Origin: Plantago major
Taxonomy: Eukaryota; Streptophyta; Magnoliopsida; Lamiales; Plantaginaceae
NCBI GenBank assembly: GCA_026545765.1
Contig: CM048839.1
Span: 45,554,677 to 45,618,676 of the forward strand
Length of the DNA stretch: 64,000 nucleotides
Direction: 5' to 3'
Numbering within the stretch: the first letter of the stretch is position 1; every line of letters starts with the position of its first letter. Position numbers and translations under genes: made by a program. The notes under the pieces were generated by a model. It was not told where the DNA came from, made no database searches, and saw only the letters and a list, made by a program, of their open reading frames with translations. This document shows positions 58,701 to 64,000 of the stretch, one piece after another.

Positions 58701-61700
58701 GGCCTCATGGAAGGTTATAAAGCTCCTGTGACTATTGAGTTTTGTACTGTGACGATGCCTTTCCCAAGGAGAAGAGTAGTTACTCTTGATGGGACACCTT
58801 CAATTGGAACAGTTTCGAATTCCGAGCACTCGGTTGAGTGGAGGATAATAGCAAACCCCAGAAGCGTTTCAGGGAAGGGCATTGAGGTTACTTTCTCGGG
58901 GACGGTTAAGTTTGCTCCATGGCAAGCTCAAAGGCCACTGTCATTCGGACCGGATTTTGATAGTATGGTTGATGAAGACAGTGATCTGGAAGCAGAGTCT
59001 AGTAATAGCATGATTAATGTGGAAGATTACATAACAGAGAAAATGTGTAAGGATCTCCCAGCAGTTGATTTGGAGGAACCACTTTGCTGGCAGGCATACA
59101 ATTATGCAAAAGTATGCTGTTTACTTCATGCTTGTGTATCCATATAAAATTATTTATAAAGAACTATATCCACAAGCAACCTAATCCCCTGCCCCAGTAG
59201 AAAAGGGCAGAAACACAAAATAATGAAGAAAATCGGTGTCTTTTGTTTGGTTTGCATTTGTTTTTTCTTTTTCTTTTTATTTTTATGTGCCTATAAGAAG
59301 CATATTCTGACCAAGTTTTAAAAAAATAAAATCATCCAAAGAACAGTTTATGTTTTGAATTCTTTTTACTCGATCACTATCCATGCTGGACTTTGAAGTA
59401 TCCGATTAATGGAGCTCAAAACTTTTGCTTATCTGCATATCGGAATTAGCTTCTGCTGGACCGAAATTGTTTAAATCCAAGTTGTTGATTGTTCCAGAAA
59501 AATTTATTGCACAACTATACTGAGGAGTTATATGACGCGGGGATGGCAGAAAAACTAGTAGCCAGCTCGAATATCTTCTTTGCTGTCTCAGTATTAAGTT
59601 TATTTGAACAGCTTGCTTCTTTTATTCTACTTGGTATTAATTCCTGTGAGTGCAGGTATCTTTCAAGATGGTAGGACCATCATTGTCCGGGATGTCGATT
59701 GATCCTAAATCTGTATGTATCTTCAATCTCATCTTCCTGTACTAGAGGCATATAACATTTATCTTTCTCTCTCTTTTCCCTTTTATTATATGTATGTACT
59801 AGAGAGTCGTAGCTTCTGGTTCAAGTAATACGGTGTATGTCATCTTACCGGAGAATTCGGATTTGTGCTTGTCTACGTAGTTCTTATCGACTATCAACTA
59901 TTTGAAGAAGTTGCCTCTTGCTCGTACAAGTATATAATACAGAGTTTATATATGAATGTTCCTGTGGATTTCATACGGCCCATCACCCATGGATTATACC
60001 TCATTGTTTTGTTGATAGTAACTCATCATGCTTATTTTGACTTCTTTGTTTTTATAATGGAGTTCATCCAACTGAAATGTTCACAAACTCTGACTATTTC
60101 GATGATACAGTCAACTTTTATGCAGCATAAGACTGCTCCAATACCTTTTGCAATAGGATGACAAGAACCGGAAAGTGCTAAGCTACACAAATCTTTACAT
60201 TTCTTCTAACTTATTTTAGAAACAATTATGCTGTTTTCCTTATTTTTGTTTCTAAACTCACCATTAAAATATATGCTGATTAATATTGTAACGAGCTTAC
60301 TTAGTCACTAGTTCTTTCAACCTTATTTTCCAGGCCAGCCTTGTCGGTGTAGTTTTCTCAAGTCTGAATTCCTTTTGGCATTAGATTCCCAAGCCAATTT
60401 TTCCAAAGTTTGATTTACCATTAATCTATGCAGGTAAGTATTTTTCCAGCAACTAAGGCACCCATGGAGTTTTCTTCTCAGGTATACTCGTCATTATGGT
60501 ATCTTTGAAGCTATTTTTTTGTTTTGTTTTCGGAACCAGCTTCCCCAGCATATACCCTAAAATCTAATAACATGGTTGTTAACCACGGATTTCGTAATCA
60601 ACAAAAAATACATTTAAAGAGACACGGTAAACATGGAACAATATATTTTATTTATATTGTTAGTTACAACTATCATAGATCTCTTGATTCAGCTCTCCAA
60701 GGGATGAACTGGATTTATAGCAGGTCTTAGGAACTTATTCCACACTGGAGATTTAACGTACATTTTGGTTGTAGGTAGTTAACGGAGTCGTTTGTGACTT
60801 ATACCATCTCTAAATATTGAAACTCTATGCAAGATCCCATATTTATAGGAGATTTGTGACTTGGGTGAAATATACATATCTTATATTCTTATGAGAATCT
60901 TGGAAATAATGTCAGACTCATCCTTCCCCCGTTTTTTATTAACTTCTTAAGGAGTTACTTTGTTTCGGTTAAGGAATAATATTGTTAAACAAATGGTTTG
61001 TGGGAGGTATTATATTAATAAAATTATAACTGGGTGATGAATTATGACAAATGGTGAATAGGGTTGGTGTGAAAGAATAAAGAATTCAAAAGTGGGATAT
61101 AGACTTTCCATTTATGGCATAGGAAGTTTGTAACGTGACACCATAAATAGAAATGTAGGAAGTTATTAAAAGAACAGAGTAAGTATATTTTCATTTCCAA
61201 AACTAAATTGAATCGGTAAGATGTGAATGATATCCATAGCTTCAAAATATTATCACATATTTGTGATATTTATCTCTATATATAAATGCATACTACAATA
61301 ACTACTAAGGCTCTGTTTTCTTCATCTGAAAACTCATTAATTTCAGTTCAGTTCAGTTCAGATCCATTCAGTTCAGTTCTGCTTAGTTATATTTTATAAT
61401 ACAATTCAGTTCAGATCAGTTCAGTTCTGTTCAGATGAAGAGAACAGAGCCTAACTAGACACCACTAATTTGTAAAAATTAGGTGTCTACAATGATATCC
61501 TCTCAATTCTAGTAAGCTGCATGCAAATGTCAGAGTGAAGCTGAGTTTCTCCAATTACTGCCAGGATAGGAACTGTTAAACATGTACTATTACGCTGTTT
61601 CAATTGCATCCCTTCACAACACCCAATTTCTGTTTACTTACTTTTTGCTCAATCCCTAATCCAAAACAAACCTAATTATATTACACTGCAAGACCCATGA

Positions 61701-62482
61701 AAACATCACATCGCTCCCACATTACGTTTTTATACACTCTACAGCATACTTCCTCCCACATAATAACACCAAAGCCAATCCCAATACAACTAATGGAACC
61801 AATCGAAGACACTCCATTCAATCACAGCCAATTTAAATAAGTACGGCCCAATATTGTTGCCAAGCCCTGACTGACAATCGTGCTTCAACAGACTTCTTTG
61901 GATTTCTCTTTGCTCTGTAGATCTTTTCTTCACGTTCAATGCTATAATTAATTGTGAAAACTGCTACGAGTAGCTACGACCATGCATAATATGGACTCAA
62001 CCTGGCACACTGATGTATCGATGAGCATCTTTAAGCTCAGAATCAAGCTGTTAGCCATACTTTATTTCTTAGGTGGTTTAACTGTTGGATCCGGAATGCT
62101 TTATTTGATGATGGTAAAAACCCCAGATTCCTTTTTTCCTCTAATCGGTCCCATTCTTTTGAACTATTTATTGCATATCAGGCCCAAAAAGAAATATTTG
62201 TAACAATTGCTTAAAAGACATAAAAAGAGTTGGAATTTGAGTCCCTCGAGCATGTTTCTTAGCTCTAAGCAGAAGATTGCACAAACTGCTATCTAAAGGC
62301 ACTTGCAAACACCAGCTGTTTGAGATATAAGAATAGTGGAATATGTTACGCGTTGCATACATATTGTTGGTCTACAATGTAATGATTTTCCATTTATGTG
62401 AATTCTTTAGGTTACTTCTGGGGATTATATTTTGTGGAGTACATTGGGACGATGTCCGGTCGCAGCAACGCCAAAAGCATAA
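55742..62482 (+). CDS. AP5M1: AP-5 complex subunit mu
   Basis: Eight exons: 55742–55809, 55891–56016, 56731–57039, 57818–58110, 58216–59111, 59656–59712, 60434–60481 and 62411–62482. Joined length 1869 nt, 622 aa, phase kept throughout. The N-terminus (MANGCSIRALWILNNQDCVV) is the longin-like part with the adaptor-type pattern WPVVLHVKGSYTILISPLVE. The C-terminal mu-homology domain starts near residue 266 (GTPLDLSYSNMSAIKT) and includes WKPYLYRGKQRILFTIHE, ISVSGQVNCRAELEGLPDV and MRYQALCS. The last three tiny exons encode VSFKMVGPSLSGMSIDPKS, VSIFPATKAPMEFSSQ and VTSGDYILWSTLGRCPVAA, which close the domain. AP-5 is a clathrin-independent adaptor on late endosomes (family knowledge from animals, conserved in plants). 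Intron 7 is 1.9 kb and carries a MITE. Confidence 0.94.
61307..61453. mobile_element. Small MITE with CAGTT-word interior in AP5M intron 7
   Basis: Terminal inverted repeat AGGCTCTGTTTTCTTCATCT against AGATGAAGAGAACAGAGCCT, about 22 bp with one or two mismatches. The interior is almost entirely CAGTTCAGTT/CAGATCAGTT words. Flanks share AACTA on both sides (AACTACTA left, AACTAGAC right), a possible degraded hAT-type 8-bp duplication. About 147 bp. Confidence 0.85.
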
Positions 62483-64000
62483 GGATTAGTTGGAAATGTT
62501 TGACACTGCAGTGCGACATAAACCAAAAAGGTATCCTAATTGTTGCTTGTTTGGTTCGTATATGTACTTTTGAGCTTTATTTTTGGTGTCATTATATTCT
62601 ACTGGATAAAGTTGAGAACGGAAAAACTTGACCATTTACATTATCTTGAATGTTCTCGGTGACATTATTGGTTACTGACTTGGCGAAGTATATGCATGCT
62701 AGAGGATTCCTTTAGTTTCTCTTCGGTTTACCATTGATTCTTTTGTAGGTGAAAAATGACAGGAAACCATAAGTTGAGAGATTAAGTGATCGTAATTTGT
62801 CAAGCCCCTGTATAATGAAACCCTTTTTGCAGGTGTAGTATATACCAAGTACATAATGTACATCATCCATCTTATAATTGAAAGCACATGCCTTAATAGA
62901 ATAATGGAACTGTTATAATTGCTTCCATTAGCGATTCATGCATGCAAAAATTTGATTAGCCCCAAACTAAAGACCTCAATCATATTGTTTGTCGCACAAA
63001 TTGCATTGAATCTCAATTTGTTTGATAGAACATCTTTTTGATGATGTGGAAAGTTATTGCCATGTTACAGCCGGGTAAAACATCTTACATTATAAGATTA
63101 GATTTATATAAAAAGTTGGCATGGAATTTGTAGTATTGTACAATTCATCGACATGTTACATCAGACCAAATTATTGAGTTGCCAAAAACTACATGCGCAA
63201 ATGACTACTAAATTGGTCCACATAAATAAACCCTCCCAGAACTCTTGTCTGGCCTTTAAGTTTGCTAGATATAATTTGGAAGCTATTAAGTCACCACCAT
63301 TCCTTCAAAACAAGGAATATGGTAAAAGTTATTACCAATTGTAAATGTGTGTCTTATGTATCAATAAGCATGTCAGAAAATACATGCACAGGAAAAAACC
63401 CAGATATCTATCGCTTGATTTTCCGGGAGGAAGATAGTGTAACTCTTTTATTCTTAAACATGTGTTCTTTACAGTCTGGAACACTGGGTCTATGTAATAC
63501 TCATACACCTAGTTTAGCAAATCTCACAAACAATACAAATCATTTTACCAACATATTTTTATCAAGGCCATGAGAAGGAAATGACTTGAGGATATATACT
63601 GCTTTATCTTTTTCTGTTTCTTTGTAGTATATTTCAAAGCCATGAGAAGGGGAGTATGAATCATAAGTATTGTGGATAGAAGAGTTTATCTTATTTACTG
63701 TAGGATGCTCAAATCAAGAAAGGTGTGTGATAAAATCCTTTGAATGCATGAAAAGATGAGAGTTGGAAATTTTTTGATTGATGAAAGAAATCTTGATGGC
63801 TGGGGTAAATGGGATATTGGGACAGGCTTTAGAAAGTTTTGAGCAATAAACTAAACGAGTGATCTTTTTGGGCAGAGAGTTTGGGGCAGAGGAAACATGA
63901 TGGCCTCCATGCTTACATATTCCTTCCATGCCTGAGGTCCTGACATTATCAAGCCTTCTCCTTCCCTTCAAAAGTGACTCTAAAATGCTACTTGTAATCA
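62483..64000. other. 3' region of AP5M and intergenic
   Basis: The first few hundred bases are probably 3' UTR. No further gene could be supported. A 31-codon minus-strand frame at 63946–63851 looks codon-like but is too short to call. Confidence 0.4.

Noticed and set aside
59489-59674. Extra coding exon in AP5M between 59112 and 59655
   Set aside because: The frame adds residues not expected in the mu-homology domain, while joining 59111 to 59656 keeps phase and gives the family sequence.
63851-63946. 31-codon minus-strand frame starting MSGPQAWKEYVSMEA
   Set aside because: It looks codon-like and might be an exon or upstream frame of a gene beyond the window, but it is too short and has no supporting splice or family evidence.

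Overview
The window is nuclear DNA of a flowering plant, very probably a eudicot. It is AT-rich, has GT–AG introns of 0.1–6.5 kb, five recognisable conserved plant genes, and dense nested transposable elements (TEs). I cannot name the species from sequence alone.

Gene layout. (1) 7558–9534 (+): LIFEGUARD/BI-1-like membrane protein, 4 exons, 250 aa. (2) 14396–13380 (-): intronless BSD-domain protein, 338 aa. (3) 31542–19244 (-): MO25-family scaffold protein, 11 exons, 345 aa, with a whole Copia retrotransposon in intron 9. (4) 35892–47656 (+): F-box/LRR protein of the FBL4 type, 8 exons, 612 aa, with TE-filled introns. (5) 55742–62482 (+): AP-5 adaptor complex subunit mu, 8 exons, 622 aa. I rebuilt all five exon by exon, with reading phase kept across every junction. 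The genes belong to separate cellular systems (calcium/cell death, BSD, kinase scaffolding, ubiquitin ligase, endosomal sorting), and nothing suggests they work together.

Between and inside the genes: 1–7300 is a nest of DNA transposons (two copies of a TIR element with a conserved promoter-like module, two non-autonomous hAT elements with intact 8-bp target duplications, a Stowaway MITE). 14.7–18.2 kb holds a Stowaway-like MITE, a ~1.1-kb foldback, and a TIR element split by a solo LTR. 19.8–25.2 kb is the Copia element. 30.8–31.2 kb is a TRIM. 33.2–34.6 kb is a decayed Ty3/Gypsy remnant. 37.0–45.0 kb (FBL4 introns) carries a TRIM-like element, two MITEs in inverted orientation between (ATT)n tracts, an AT microsatellite pair around a TIR element with a decayed DUF4283 reading frame, and another TIR element. 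48.3–55.2 kb carries a foldback, a third promoter-bearing TIR element, a second solo LTR nested in an AGCTCG-rich hAT-like remnant, and a third copy of the inverted-pair MITE.

The most unusual themes are: several unrelated non-autonomous DNA elements whose interiors are built from degenerate repeats of one short word, a different word in each; a TIR family that keeps a TATA box/leader module; and strongly patchy divergence between the two Copia LTRs, at CAG/CTG sites, that could be biology or an assembly artefact.
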